A DNA stretch of 64,000 nt from Fertoeibacter niger (GTDB taxonomy: Bacteria; Pseudomonadota; Alphaproteobacteria; Rhodobacterales; Rhodobacteraceae). Shown piece by piece: positions 21,076 through 30,227 of this stretch; position 1 is the first letter of the stretch, and each line of letters begins with the position of its first letter. Below the pieces are notes generated by a model. The model did not search any database. It was not told where the DNA came from and saw only the letters and a list, made by a program, of their open reading frames with translations. A program made the translations under genes and the position numbers. Location: positions 186,001 to 250,000 of the forward strand of contig NZ_WHUT02000003.1 of NCBI RefSeq assembly GCF_009380135.2, in the 5' to 3' direction.

Positions 21076-21089
21076 GGACAGAAAATAGG
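21037..21089. repeat. Dispersed intergenic repeat, copy C, overlapping the ligase 3' end
   Basis: Opposite orientation to copies A and B. It shows the same layout: a GGGGG/CCCCC hairpin (GCGGGGGTTTTCCACCCCCGC), then CCCCCGGAGGATATTTAAGG, then the family tail ACAGAAAAT. The ligase stop (TAA, 21073-21075) lies inside the GATATTTAA core. Confidence 0.8.
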
Positions 21090-21156
21090 GAAAGAGGGCG
21101 TTGCGCTTGGCCCCTTGGGACGCCTACATCATGGGCAACAACGAATGAGGTTCCCC

Positions 21157-22983
21157 ATGACGCTGCCCCTGCCCCGCCCCGTTTTCGATGCCGCGACAGG
21201 CTCTGGCGCGTTCGGCGATCTGCCGGACTGGGATCTGACCGATCTGTATCCCGCCCCCGATGCGCCCGAAGTGGCCCGCGACATGGGCTGGCTGGAACAG
21301 GCCTGCGCCGGGTTTGCGGCGGATCACGAGGGCAAGCTGGCGGCGCTGGATGCGGCGGGGCTCTTGGCCTGCGTGCAGGTCTATGAGAAGATCGACATCG
21401 TGGCGGGCCGCCTGATGTCTTATGCGGGGCTGCGCTATTACCAGAACACCATGGACAGCGAGCGCGCCAAGTTCATGGCTGACATGCAGGACCGCATCAC
21501 CGCCTTTACCACGCCGCTGGTGTTCTTCAGCCTGGAGTTCAACCGGCTGGACGACGCGCATCTGGAAGGGCTGCTGGCGGCCAACGCGGATCTTGCGCGC
21601 TACAAGCCGGTGTTCGACCGGATGCGTGCGATGCGCCCCTACCAGCTGTCGGACGAGCTGGAGAAATTCCTGCACGACCAGTCCACCGTCGGGGCTGCCG
21701 CCTGGAACCGGCTGTTTGACGAGACGATGGCGGGGCTGACCTTTGATGTGCCGGGGGAAGAGGATCCGCTGAACCTGGAGGCCACGCTGAACCTGTTGAC
21801 CGACACCGACCGCGCGAAACGCGAGGCGGCGGCGCGGGCACTGGCCGGCGTGTTCGAAAAGAACGTGAAGCTGTTCGCCCGTGTGCACAACACATTGGCC
21901 AAGGAAAAGGAAATCCACGACCGCTGGCGCAAGATGCCCACGCCCCAGACCGGGCGGCACCTGTCGAACCATGTGGAGCCCGAGGTGGTGGAGGCCCTGC
22001 GCAATGCCGTGGTCGCGGCCTATCCGAAACTCAGCCACCGCTATTACCGGCTGAAGGCGAAATGGATGGGGCTGGACCGGATGCAGGTCTGGGACCGCAA
22101 CGCACCCCTGCCCATCGACACGCCGAAGCTGGTGGATTGGGACACGGCCACCCGAACGGTGATGGAGGCTTATGGTGCCTTTTCGCCCAGGATGGCGGAA
22201 CTGGCCGAGCCGTTTTTCACCAAGGGCTGGATCGACGCCGGGGTGAAGCCGGGCAAGGCACCCGGGGCCTTTGCGCACCCCACCGTGACCACCGTGCATC
22301 CCTATGTGATGCTGAACTACATGGGCAAGCCGCGCGACGTGATGACGCTGGCGCATGAGCTGGGCCATGGCGTGCACCAGGTGCTGGCGGCGGGTCAGGG
22401 CGAACTGTTGTCATCGACGCCGCTGACGCTGGCGGAAACGGCATCGGTGTTCGGCGAGATGCTGACCTTCCGCAAGCTGCTGGATGCCGCCAAGACCCCG
22501 GCGGAACGCAAGACCCTGCTGGCGGGCAAGGTGGAGGACATGATCAACACCGTGGTCCGCCAGATCGCCTTTTACGATTTCGAATGCAAACTGCATGCGG
22601 CCCGGGCCGAGGGCGAGTTGACGCCCGATGACATCAATGCGCTGTGGATGTCGGTGCAGGCGCAATCGCTTGGCGATGCCTTTGATTTCATGGAAGGTTA
22701 TGAAACCTTCTGGGCCTATATCCCGCATTTCGTGCACAGCCCGTTCTACGTCTATGCCTATGCCTTTGGCGACGGTCTGGTGAACGCATTGTATGCCGTC
22801 TATGCCGAAGGCACGCCGGGGTTTCAGGAGAAATACTTCGACATGCTGAAGGCGGGCGGGTCGAAACACCACAAGGAACTGCTGGCCCCCTTTGGTCTGG
22901 ATGCGTCAGACCCGAAGTTCTGGGACAAGGGGTTGTCGATGATCGCAGGCTTCATTGACGAGCTGGAGGCGATGGAGGGGTGA
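21157..22983 (+). CDS. pepF: Oligoendopeptidase F family M3 metallopeptidase
   Basis: 608 residues of the M3 (thimet-type) family. The zinc motif is LAHELGHGVHQ (HEXXH), and the third ligand lies in the ETASVFGEM segment downstream. It cuts short peptides in the cytoplasm, probably in peptide turnover. The frame is open from 21115, but MTLPLPRPVFD at 21157 with an upstream GAGG is the best start. The stop overlaps the GTG of a small unknown gene (GTGA), so the two are co-translated. Confidence 0.94.
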   Translation: MTLPLPRPVFDAATGSGAFGDLPDWDLTDLYPAPDAPEVARDMGWLEQACAGFAADHEGKLAALDAAGLLACVQVYEKIDIVAGRLMSYAGLRYYQNTMDSERAKFMADMQDRITAFTTPLVFFSLEFNRLDDAHLEGLLAANADLARYKPVFDRMRAMRPYQLSDELEKFLHDQSTVGAAAWNRLFDETMAGLTFDVPGEEDPLNLEATLNLLTDTDRAKREAAARALAGVFEKNVKLFARVHNTLAKEKEIHDRWRKMPTPQTGRHLSNHVEPEVVEALRNAVVAAYPKLSHRYYRLKAKWMGLDRMQVWDRNAPLPIDTPKLVDWDTATRTVMEAYGAFSPRMAELAEPFFTKGWIDAGVKPGKAPGAFAHPTVTTVHPYVMLNYMGKPRDVMTLAHELGHGVHQVLAAGQGELLSSTPLTLAETASVFGEMLTFRKLLDAAKTPAERKTLLAGKVEDMINTVVRQIAFYDFECKLHAARAEGELTPDDINALWMSVQAQSLGDAFDFMEGYETFWAYIPHFVHSPFYVYAYAFGDGLVNALYAVYAEGTPGFQEKYFDMLKAGGSKHHKELLAPFGLDASDPKFWDKGLSMIAGFIDELEAMEG

Positions 22984-23375
22984 CGCCGGAAACCCTGTTG
23001 CAGGCGATGCAGGTGCACCGTGCGCTGTATCGCCGCCAGCCATCCGACTATGTGCGCCACCTGCGCAACGCCGAACATTTTCTGGCTGATGCCGGATCGC
23101 AGCCCATGGTCGAACCCCTGGCCTGGGTGCTGCTGGCCGAGGCCGGGCAACCGATAGATGAGGGCGGGACCGGGGCAGATCTGACAGAGGCGCGAAAGCG
23201 GGCGTTGTTGGCCATCGGCTGCACTGAGGTCAGGCATGGTGACGCGGGTTTCAAGCCATTGTGGGAGGCTTACCTGACACGTTGCGCCTTTGTGAAAACC
23301 GGCCCCTCATCGCGCAAGACTGGCCGTGTGGCGGAAGACCGGACATTCTGGGTGCTGCCCCCCACACCCGTTTGA
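22980..23375 (+). CDS. Conserved hypothetical protein, 131 aa
   Basis: It starts at a GTG that overlaps the peptidase stop. It is soluble, mixed alpha-helical in the first 80 residues (TPETLLQAMQVHRALYRRQ, then EPLAWVLLAEAGQPID), with a basic loop (KTGPSSRKTGR) and a short strand-like end. I do not recognise the family. Tight coupling to pepF suggests a related role, nothing more. It ends 13 bp from a convergent gene. Confidence 0.7.
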   Translation: MTPETLLQAMQVHRALYRRQPSDYVRHLRNAEHFLADAGSQPMVEPLAWVLLAEAGQPIDEGGTGADLTEARKRALLAIGCTEVRHGDAGFKPLWEAYLTRCAFVKTGPSSRKTGRVAEDRTFWVLPPTPV

Positions 23376-23388
23376 TGCAAGGGGCGGC

Positions 23389-24330
23389 TCAGCGGGGCAC
23401 GGCAAAGCCGGTGGCCGCCACCTTTTCCAGAAATTCATCGACCAATGTGTCGCGCCCCGCGTTCAGGCAGTTCAGCGCGAAATACCAGTAGAGAAAGACT
23501 GCGTGGGGCCAAATGGTGCCCAACGCGGCTTCAATGCCTGTGTCCATGTCGGCCACCCTGGGCACTGTCACCGCGCAATGGTGGAAATCGCTGTGCCCGC
23601 ACAGCACCACCGGCACGCCGTGCAGCATCGCCTCGATGCCCACTGCCGAGTTGATCGTCACCGCCACATCGGCCACCGCCAGCATGTCGTGGATATTGGC
23701 CGCCACGATGCTCAGGCGGCTATCCTGCGCGGCCATGCGGGCCAGAAAGCGGGCGGTGGCAGGGTCGGCATCCAGCGGATGCGGCTTGATCAGGATGGCG
23801 CGCGGGTCGTCGCGCTCCATCAGCGCCTTGACCATCTGGCGCAGGGTCAGGTGGCAGGTCTCGCCGGTCTGGCGGTGGCTTTGAGATTGCAGGAATACCG
23901 CGATGCTGCCCCGTGGCAGATCGGCCCGGGCCTGCGGCTGCTCATAGCGTGACTGGCGGGCCTGCACCAGCCGCCGGTGCAGGCGGGCGGCAAAACCCCC
24001 AGCGGCGGCACTATCCACCGCCCCGGGTTCAAAGGGTTTTTCGGCAATCGACGACAGCGCCCTGATGCCCCATGGATCAAGGTTCCAGAACGGATAGACA
24101 TAGGCGATGCCGGTGTTCAGCAGGCGCGGATGGCGGTGGCTGCCATGATCGGCTATGTGGAACGCCTGATCCGCGGCCACCTGACCGGGCAGCAAAGCCC
24201 GGTCATGCTGCACACAATCCACCGCCAGACCGCGCTGCCGCAGCCCGTCGATCAGGCGGCGGTAATAGGGTTTCAATAGCGCCGCATCGCGCAGCACGCT
24301 GCCCGGCAGGTGAAAGACGAAATCCGCCAC
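23389..24330 (-). CDS. Capsule polysaccharide synthesis/export family protein (KpsS/KpsC-like)
   Basis: 313 residues. The C-terminal half has the family's glycosyltransferase-like features: ILIKPHPLDAD and VTINSAVGIEAMLHGVPVV, as in KpsS/KpsC beta-Kdo transferases and LipB-type capsule proteins. It probably acts at the inner face of the inner membrane on a surface polysaccharide. The GTG start lies 3 bp after the stop of a Gfo/Idh/MocA oxidoreductase, so the two form an operon. No capsule transporter genes are nearby, so the exact polymer is unknown. Confidence 0.82.
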   Translation of the reverse strand: MADFVFHLPGSVLRDAALLKPYYRRLIDGLRQRGLAVDCVQHDRALLPGQVAADQAFHIADHGSHRHPRLLNTGIAYVYPFWNLDPWGIRALSSIAEKPFEPGAVDSAAAGGFAARLHRRLVQARQSRYEQPQARADLPRGSIAVFLQSQSHRQTGETCHLTLRQMVKALMERDDPRAILIKPHPLDADPATARFLARMAAQDSRLSIVAANIHDMLAVADVAVTINSAVGIEAMLHGVPVVLCGHSDFHHCAVTVPRVADMDTGIEAALGTIWPHAVFLYWYFALNCLNAGRDTLVDEFLEKVAATGFAVPR

Positions 24331-24333
24331 AGG

Positions 24334-25320
24334 TCAGATGGCCGTGGCCACCGCGAACACCCTGTCGATCATCACCTGTGTGCCGCGCGAAAACTCCAGC
24401 GGGCAGGCATAGGGCACGCCCTCACGCACGGAACGGCCGAACGCCTCGACCTGCAGCTTGTATTGCCGCACCGCCGGGAAGCGTTCCACAGTCACCGACA
24501 GGCCGGGGCGGTGCAGTTCCACCCGCGCCTCGCCGAATATGCCGGCGTTGAACGGGCCGGGGGCCACGCGGATCAGGCCCTTGTCGCCCTGAAACACCAC
24601 CTCCTGCCGGGGGAACAGCCGCATCGAGGTCATCGCGCCATAGGTGAACTGGCCCAGCGGCCCGGCGAATGTGCCCGTGACCTGCGCCCAGACATCCACG
24701 CCATTTTCCCAGCGGATGCGGGCTTGCAGATCCTCAGGCTCTGCCGCGGTCACGAAACGGACCGAACCATAGGTGTAAACCCCGATGTCGCGGATGCCGC
24801 CGCCCGCCGTTTCGGGCCGGTTGCGGATGTTGCCGCTGTCGGCCCCGTTGTCAAAGCTGAAGGCCGCATCGGCATGCCGCAGCGTGCCGATCTCGCCCGA
24901 CTGCACCCATTCGCGGGCGCGCTGCCATTGCGGGTGATGCACGATCATGTAAGCCTCGGCGGCCAGCAGCCCGCTGGCGTCACGCGCGGCGATGATCTGG
25001 TCGATCTCTTCGGCCTTCAGGGCGATGGGCTTTTCGGTCAGCACATGCTTGCCCGCCGCCAGCGCCTTCAGCGTCCATTCCAGATGCAGATGGTTGGGCA
25101 GCGGGATATAGACCGCGTCAATCCCCGGATCGGCCAGCAGCGCATCATAGCTGTCATGCACGCGCAGGCCCGGGGCAAAGGCGGCAAAGGGCGCGGCATT
25201 GGCGGGGTTCGACGTGGCCAGCGCGGCCAGTTCGGCACCTTCGGCCTCGTGTATGGCCGGGGCCATGTGATGGCGCGCGAAATTCGCGGCCCCCAGAATG
25301 CCCCATCTGACGGTCTGCAT
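24334..25320 (-). CDS. Gfo/Idh/MocA-family NAD(P)-dependent oxidoreductase
   Basis: 328 residues. An N-terminal Rossmann domain (VRWGILGAANFARHHMAPAI) with the family EKPIA motif (GKHVLTEKPIAL) is followed by the C-terminal beta-sheet substrate domain. Members oxidise or reduce sugars, inositols and related polyols using bound or free NAD(P). GGAGGA precedes the ATG at 25320. Its downstream partner is the capsule-type gene, so it may act on a sugar-nucleotide or polysaccharide precursor; that is inference. Confidence 0.92.
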   Translation of the reverse strand: MQTVRWGILGAANFARHHMAPAIHEAEGAELAALATSNPANAAPFAAFAPGLRVHDSYDALLADPGIDAVYIPLPNHLHLEWTLKALAAGKHVLTEKPIALKAEEIDQIIAARDASGLLAAEAYMIVHHPQWQRAREWVQSGEIGTLRHADAAFSFDNGADSGNIRNRPETAGGGIRDIGVYTYGSVRFVTAAEPEDLQARIRWENGVDVWAQVTGTFAGPLGQFTYGAMTSMRLFPRQEVVFQGDKGLIRVAPGPFNAGIFGEARVELHRPGLSVTVERFPAVRQYKLQVEAFGRSVREGVPYACPLEFSRGTQVMIDRVFAVATAI

Positions 25321-25393
25321 CGCATCCTCCCCGGTGTTGTGCGCGGGCAGGCTAGCGCGGCGCGGCGGCGAAGAAAACGCCAAATCGCGCCGG

Positions 25394-25804
25394 TCAGGGC
25401 GCGGCATCGGCAAAGGTGCCGCGATAGTCGTTGCGCCAGAAGATCACATCGCCGATGTCATCCACCACTTCGGAAAACCGGATGCGCCGCCCCTTGTCCG
25501 ACAGGGTGACGCGGTAGCAGATCCATTCCGTCTGATAGCCCAGCATGGTGCAGTAAAGATCGTTGCGCGTGGTCCAGCGGCCAGCCACGTCACCGCCGAA
25601 AAGCCCCATGTTTGACCGCAGGGTGGTGCCATCGGCGTTCCAGACCTGCTGGCGACGGTCGGCTTCGGCAATGGTTTCCGCCCCGTCCTGATCAAAGAAC
25701 ACGCGGCGCCCCTCCAGCAAGGTGGTGATGCGGTCCTTATTCGCAGGGCCGGGCGTCAGGCAGGCGGCCAGCAGCAGGGGCAGCAGCAAAAGCATCAGGC
25801 GCAT
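25394..25804 (-). CDS. Small lipoprotein of unknown function
   Basis: 136 residues. It has a lipoprotein signal peptide with lipobox LAAC (MRLMLLLLPLLLAAC), so it is anchored in the outer or inner membrane. The mature part (about 118 residues) is strand-rich with RVFFDQDGAETIAEADRR and two cysteines (YCTML, WICYRV) that may form a disulfide. I do not recognise the family. The start at 25804 directly precedes the signal peptide, though the frame opens at 25879. Confidence 0.82.
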   Translation of the reverse strand: MRLMLLLLPLLLAACLTPGPANKDRITTLLEGRRVFFDQDGAETIAEADRRQQVWNADGTTLRSNMGLFGGDVAGRWTTRNDLYCTMLGYQTEWICYRVTLSDKGRRIRFSEVVDDIGDVIFWRNDYRGTFADAAP

Positions 25805-25897
25805 GGCAGGGCTCCGGCAAGTGGTGCCCCATCCTGTCAAAACCCGGCCACCGATCAAGTGACAAGCGCCGTCATGCACAACGCCACCGCCCGCGGG

Positions 25898-26662
25898 TCA
25901 GGCGCGCGTTACCCGGGCCGGGGCCGTGGCCGCCTGAAACGCCGCCAGCACCGGGCCGTTGCCATGCGTCTGCGCCAGCCGCAGCAGCGCGAACCGGATC
26001 TGCGCCATTTCCCGGTAATAGCCCAGATAGGCCGCGTTCAGCGTGGCCCCGGCGACCGCGCCCAGCACCGGCACCGCCTGCGCCGCCAGTTTCTGCCCCA
26101 GCGCCGCCGCCAGACGCGGGGCCACCGCCGCGATCACCCGTTGCAGCGCAGGCCCGGTCAGCGTCAGCCGCGCGCCAAGGAAACTGGTGTTCACGCCCTC
26201 ATCCACCGACAGCGGGCTGGCGGCCCCGAACACGCGCAGGCATTCCAGCCGGGTGATATCATGGTCAGGGTCAAAGCCCTCGGCGGTAGCCGCGCCGCGG
26301 ATGGAATGCAGGATCAGTGTGATGGTGAACGGCAGTTCGGCCAGCGCCGTGGGCAGCCCGCCCAAGCCCCCCGCCGCCCCGGTCAGCGCCGCCAGCGCAG
26401 GTGCCGCGCGTGGCCCCAGACGCGGGGCCAGCCGCCCGGCCCCCGCCACGCGGTAGCTTTGTTCCAGCGCGATTCGGGTCAGGCCTTCGATCTGGTCCTG
26501 CAGGCCGGCGGGCAACAGCGCCACCTGCGCCTCGATCGACCCGCCAAGCCGGTTCATCACCGCGATCAGCGGGCCGTTCGCGCGTTTGTAGCGCAGCGCC
26601 AGCGCCGCGATTTCGGGCGCGGGGTCATGGTGCAGGGCTGGCAGGGGCGCTGTGTCTTCCAT
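25898..26662 (-). CDS. EcsC-family protein
   Basis: 254 residues. The pattern fits EcsC: an N-terminal charged helix, a central Gly/Ala/Leu-rich segment (GGLGGLPTALAELPFTITLI), the GFDPDHDITRLECLRVFG block and a second hydrophobic Ala-rich region with QAVPVLGAVAGATLNAAYLGYY. The family is named after a Bacillus gene next to an ABC transporter, but its function is unknown and members are probably membrane-associated. It is a stand-alone gene here. Confidence 0.88.
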   Translation of the reverse strand: MEDTAPLPALHHDPAPEIAALALRYKRANGPLIAVMNRLGGSIEAQVALLPAGLQDQIEGLTRIALEQSYRVAGAGRLAPRLGPRAAPALAALTGAAGGLGGLPTALAELPFTITLILHSIRGAATAEGFDPDHDITRLECLRVFGAASPLSVDEGVNTSFLGARLTLTGPALQRVIAAVAPRLAAALGQKLAAQAVPVLGAVAGATLNAAYLGYYREMAQIRFALLRLAQTHGNGPVLAAFQAATAPARVTRA

Positions 26663-26729
26663 AGGGGGAAGGTAGGGTGCTGCGGCCCCTGCCGCAATCC
26701 CCCGCGCCTGTGCCCCGCAAGATCACAGC

Positions 26730-27218
26730 CTACCGACGCGCCTTGACCACTGGCCCCGCCACGCCTTTCCAGCCCCCCGCCACCAGTTCCAGCCCCAGCA
26801 CCCGGTCAGGGTTGGTCGGCGGCGGCATCACCACATCGGGCAGCTTTCTGAACCCGAAGCGCCCGTAATACGGCGCGTCGCCCACCAGCAGCACCCGTTC
26901 CCAGCCCAGCTTGCGCGCCTCGGCCAGACTTTCGGTGATCAACAGCCCGCCCAAACCCTCGCCCTGCCGGGTTGGATGCACCGCCACCGGCCCCAGCAGC
27001 AGCACATCCTGTTCGGCCACCTCGACCGGCCAATAGCGGATCGCGGCGGCCAGAATATTGTCAGCATCGCGCAGCACGCCACACAGGGCCGCCACCGTGG
27101 GCACCCCGTCGCGCAGCCGGTAGGATGACAGCGCCGTGCGCCCCGGTGCAAAGCACAGATCATACAGCGCCTCGACCTCCCACCAGTCGGCCTCGGTCTC
27201 TTCTTCCAGTTGATACAC
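26730..27218 (-). CDS. GNAT-family N-acetyltransferase (YhbS-like)
   Basis: 162 residues with the acetyl-CoA pyrophosphate loop QGEGLGGLLI after LLLGPVAVHPTR, then the YYGRFGFRKLP segment typical of COG3153. The GTG start at 27218 has a strong AGGAGG four bases upstream. The substrate is unknown. It is divergent from the flavin reductase gene. Confidence 0.9.
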   Translation of the reverse strand: MYQLEEETEADWWEVEALYDLCFAPGRTALSSYRLRDGVPTVAALCGVLRDADNILAAAIRYWPVEVAEQDVLLLGPVAVHPTRQGEGLGGLLITESLAEARKLGWERVLLVGDAPYYGRFGFRKLPDVVMPPPTNPDRVLGLELVAGGWKGVAGPVVKARR

Positions 27219-27304
27219 GCCGCCTCCTGAAGATCAGGCCCCGAATCCGCTGGAAACGCCCGTAACACGCTGTCAAAACGAGGGCAAACCGGAATGGAGG
27301 CCCC

Positions 27305-27889
27305 ATGTTCTACCGCCCCGAAAACGGCCACGGCCTGCCACACAACCCGTTCAACGCCATCGTCACCCCCCGCCCGATCGGCTGGATTTCCACGCGGGGG
27401 CCGGATGGCGACAATCTTGCGCCCTATTCGTTCTTCAACGCGGTGGCCTATGTGCCGCCACAGGTCATGTTCGCCTCGACCGGGGCCAAGGACAGTCTGG
27501 CGGCGCTGCAAACCTCGGGCGTGTTCTGCGTGAATATGGTGGGCGAGGCACAAAAGGATGACATGAACGCCACCTCTGCCGCCCTGCCGCGCGGCACCGA
27601 TGAGTTTCTGCATGCGGGTGTGGCCAAGGCGGAATGCGAAACGATCGACTGCCCGCGCGTGGCCGAAAGCCCGGCGGCGCTGGAATGCCGGGTGACGCAG
27701 GTGATCACCCTGAAAGGCAAGAACAACTTCCTGATCCTTGGCGAAGTGACAGGCATCCACCTGCGCGATGATTGCGTGGTTGAGGGGCGGTTCGATGTGA
27801 CACGCTTCAACCCGCTGTCGCGCCTTGGCTACCGTGACTATGCAGTGGTGCGCGATCTGTTCGAACTGGCCCGCCCGGGCGAAGGCTGA
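27305..27889 (+). CDS. Flavin reductase family protein (FMN-binding split barrel)
   Basis: 194 residues of the flavin-reductase-like domain. It begins with the typical PFNAIVTPRPIGWIST and NLAPYSFFNAVAYVPPQVMF blocks that bind FMN. These proteins either reduce flavin with NAD(P)H or act as FMN-containing enzymes. The partner monooxygenase is not adjacent. A GGAGG lies five bases before the ATG. Confidence 0.92.
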   Translation: MFYRPENGHGLPHNPFNAIVTPRPIGWISTRGPDGDNLAPYSFFNAVAYVPPQVMFASTGAKDSLAALQTSGVFCVNMVGEAQKDDMNATSAALPRGTDEFLHAGVAKAECETIDCPRVAESPAALECRVTQVITLKGKNNFLILGEVTGIHLRDDCVVEGRFDVTRFNPLSRLGYRDYAVVRDLFELARPGEG

Positions 27890-27982
27890 CGTTGCGGGCA
27901 AGTCGCATGGCCGCCGGTGCTAACGGCTGCCGGTGACGATGCCAAAGGGTGACAGCATGCCTGTGCCGCGCTACCTCTGAAG

Positions 27983-29263
27983 ATGACCCAGCCGAACCGG
28001 AGCCCGCCCATGCCGCGCGACACACCTCCCGGCCTGACCGCACCCGCTCTGCCGGGGGTCGCGCGCCCGGGGCTGTGCACCGATTGCGGCGTCTCGCGGC
28101 TGGAGGATGGCAAGGCCTGCGGGCGGGCCTGCCAGTTCATCCAGCCCGACTACCCCGCACTGGAACGCCGCGTGCATGGCCGCACCGCCGACCCCGCCCG
28201 GGGGGACGAGGCGTTTTTCGGCACCACACTTGCCATGCACCGCGCCCGCCTGACCCCGCCCGCCCCCGGCGCGCAATGGACCGGCATCGCCACCGCGCTT
28301 GCCGCACGCCTGCTGGAAACCGGCGCGGTTGATGCCGTGCTGGCCGTGGCCCCCGACCCCGCCGACCGCTGGAAACCGCTGCCGGTGATCGTGACCGACC
28401 CGGCCCGCATGGCCGATGTGCGCGGCATGCGCATGGGCTATGCGCCCACGCTGGCGCTGCTGGAACCGGCCCGCGCCGCAGGCCACCGCCGCCTCGCACT
28501 GATCGGCATCCCCTGCCAGGTCTATGCACTGCGCGCGCTGGAGGCGGAGCTGGGTCTTGACCGGATATATGTCATCGGCACCCCCTGTTCCGACAACACC
28601 ACCACCGCGAATTTCCACAGCTTTCTGGCCCTGCTCGACCCGGCCCCCGAAACCGTCAGCTATCTGGAATTCCGCGCCGATTTCCGGGTGGAACTGCGAT
28701 TCGACGATGGCCGCCCCACCCGCACCATCCCGTTCCTGCAACTGCCGATCAGCCACCTGCCCGCCGATTTCTTTCCCATGACCTGCAAGACCTGCGTTGA
28801 TTACACCAACCGGCTGGCCGACATCACCGTGGGCTATATGGGCGGCGACGGCGACCAGTGGGTGATCGTGCGCAACACGCGGGGCGCCGAGCTGCTGGCG
28901 CTGCTGGACGGCAAACTTGCACTGGCCCCCTTGACCGACAAGGGCAAGCGGCAGGGCGCGGTGAAAGGGTTCCTCGCCAACACCGCCCGGGCGGCGGGAG
29001 GCATGCCCCTGCGCCGGATGCCCGATTGGGTGCGGCCCATCGTGTCGTGGCTGCAACCCCGCATAGGGCCGCGCGGGCTTGAATTCGCCCGCGCGCGGGT
29101 AGAGATGAAGGCGGTGGAAACCGTGCTGCACCTGCGCCGCAACTTTCCTGCCCGGATGAAGAACATGATCCCCGCCCATGTCTGGCGCATCGTCGCCCCC
29201 TATGGCCTGACGGCTGCCCCGGGCGAAGTGCGCCCGCCCGACGACGCCCCGCCCAAATCCTGA
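27983..29263 (+). CDS. FrhB/BciB-like iron-sulfur flavoprotein (divinyl chlorophyllide 8-vinyl reductase family)
   Basis: 426 residues of the coenzyme F420 hydrogenase/dehydrogenase beta-subunit family. N-terminal cysteines (GLCTDCGVSRLEDGKACGRAC) and CKTCVDYTN look like Fe-S ligands, and GIPCQVYALRALE is a family block. The segment DYTNRLADITVGYMGGDGDQ resembles BciB, the ferredoxin-dependent 8-vinyl reductase of (bacterio)chlorophyll synthesis, more than F420 enzymes. Rhodobacteraceae are not known to make F420, so a BciB-like role is favoured, but no photosynthesis gene is in the window. The start could also be the ATG at 28010. Confidence 0.75.
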   Translation: MTQPNRSPPMPRDTPPGLTAPALPGVARPGLCTDCGVSRLEDGKACGRACQFIQPDYPALERRVHGRTADPARGDEAFFGTTLAMHRARLTPPAPGAQWTGIATALAARLLETGAVDAVLAVAPDPADRWKPLPVIVTDPARMADVRGMRMGYAPTLALLEPARAAGHRRLALIGIPCQVYALRALEAELGLDRIYVIGTPCSDNTTTANFHSFLALLDPAPETVSYLEFRADFRVELRFDDGRPTRTIPFLQLPISHLPADFFPMTCKTCVDYTNRLADITVGYMGGDGDQWVIVRNTRGAELLALLDGKLALAPLTDKGKRQGAVKGFLANTARAAGGMPLRRMPDWVRPIVSWLQPRIGPRGLEFARARVEMKAVETVLHLRRNFPARMKNMIPAHVWRIVAPYGLTAAPGEVRPPDDAPPKS

Positions 29264-29359
29264 GCATCCGTCATCCCGCCGCAACCTTGGCGCGTGCAGC
29301 CCCTTCCGGCCCCCGGCGACAGCCGCTAACGTGGTGACGAACAGCGAAAAGGGATCAGC

Positions 29360-30226
29360 ATGCAGACCATGATCGGCGTCATCGGCGGCTCGGGTGTCTA
29401 TGACATCGCGGGGCTGGAGGGTGCCTCGTGGGTGAAGGTGAAAACCCCCTGGGGTGCGCCCTCGGATGAGGTGCTGGTCGGGCGGTTGGGCGGGCTGCCC
29501 ATCGCTTTCCTGCCCCGGCACGGGCGCGGCCATGTGCACAGCCCGTCATCCGTGCCCTACCGCGCCAACATCGACGCGCTGAAACGGCTGGGTGTAACCG
29601 ATGTGGTGGCGGTATCGGCCTGCGGATCGTTCCGCGAATCCTATGCGCCGGGTGATTTTGTGCTGGTCGATCAATACATCGACCGCACCTTCGCGCGCGA
29701 GAAATCCTTCTTCGGGCCGGGCTGCGTGGCGCATGTGTCGCTGGCCCATCCCACCTGCCCGCGCCTGTCGGCCCATTGCGCGGCGGCAGGGCGCGCGGCG
29801 GGCGTGACGGTGCATGACGGCGGCACCTATCTGGCGATGGAAGGCCCGCAGTTTTCCACCCTGGCAGAATCGCGGCTGTATCGGTCCTGGGGCTGCGACG
29901 TGATCGGCATGACCGGCATGCCCGAGGCGAAACTGGCCCGCGAGGCCGAGCTTTGCTATGCCTCGGTGGCCATGGTCACGGATTATGACAGCTGGCACCC
30001 CGACCATGGCGCGGTGGACATCACCCAGATCGTGGCCACGCTGGGGGCCAATGCAGCGAATGCCCGCGCGCTGATAACCGCCCTGCCCGCGCTGCTGGGG
30101 GCCAGCCGCGCCCCCTGCCCGCATGGCTGCGACCGTGCGCTGGACCACGCCCTGATCACCGCCCCCGCCGCCCGTGACGCCAGCCTGCTGGCCAAACTCG
30201 ATGCGGTCGCAGGCCGCGTGTTGTGA
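29360..30226 (+). CDS. mtnP: S-methyl-5'-thioadenosine phosphorylase
   Basis: 288 residues of the PNP/MTAP class II family: IGVIGGSGVYDI, PRHGRGHVHSPSSVPYRAN (phosphate binding), the ACGSF block and MEGPQFSTLAES (base and sugar pocket). It splits methylthioadenosine, a polyamine-synthesis by-product, into adenine and methylthioribose-1-phosphate. It is 1 bp from the SDR gene and in the same run as apt, which would reuse the adenine released. Confidence 0.95.
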   Translation: MQTMIGVIGGSGVYDIAGLEGASWVKVKTPWGAPSDEVLVGRLGGLPIAFLPRHGRGHVHSPSSVPYRANIDALKRLGVTDVVAVSACGSFRESYAPGDFVLVDQYIDRTFAREKSFFGPGCVAHVSLAHPTCPRLSAHCAAAGRAAGVTVHDGGTYLAMEGPQFSTLAESRLYRSWGCDVIGMTGMPEAKLAREAELCYASVAMVTDYDSWHPDHGAVDITQIVATLGANAANARALITALPALLGASRAPCPHGCDRALDHALITAPAARDASLLAKLDAVAGRVL

Positions 30227-30227
30227 C

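Noticed and set aside
27890-27982. PpsR/CrtJ operator (TGT-N12-ACA) before the BciB-like gene
   Set aside because: I looked for it and did not find it.
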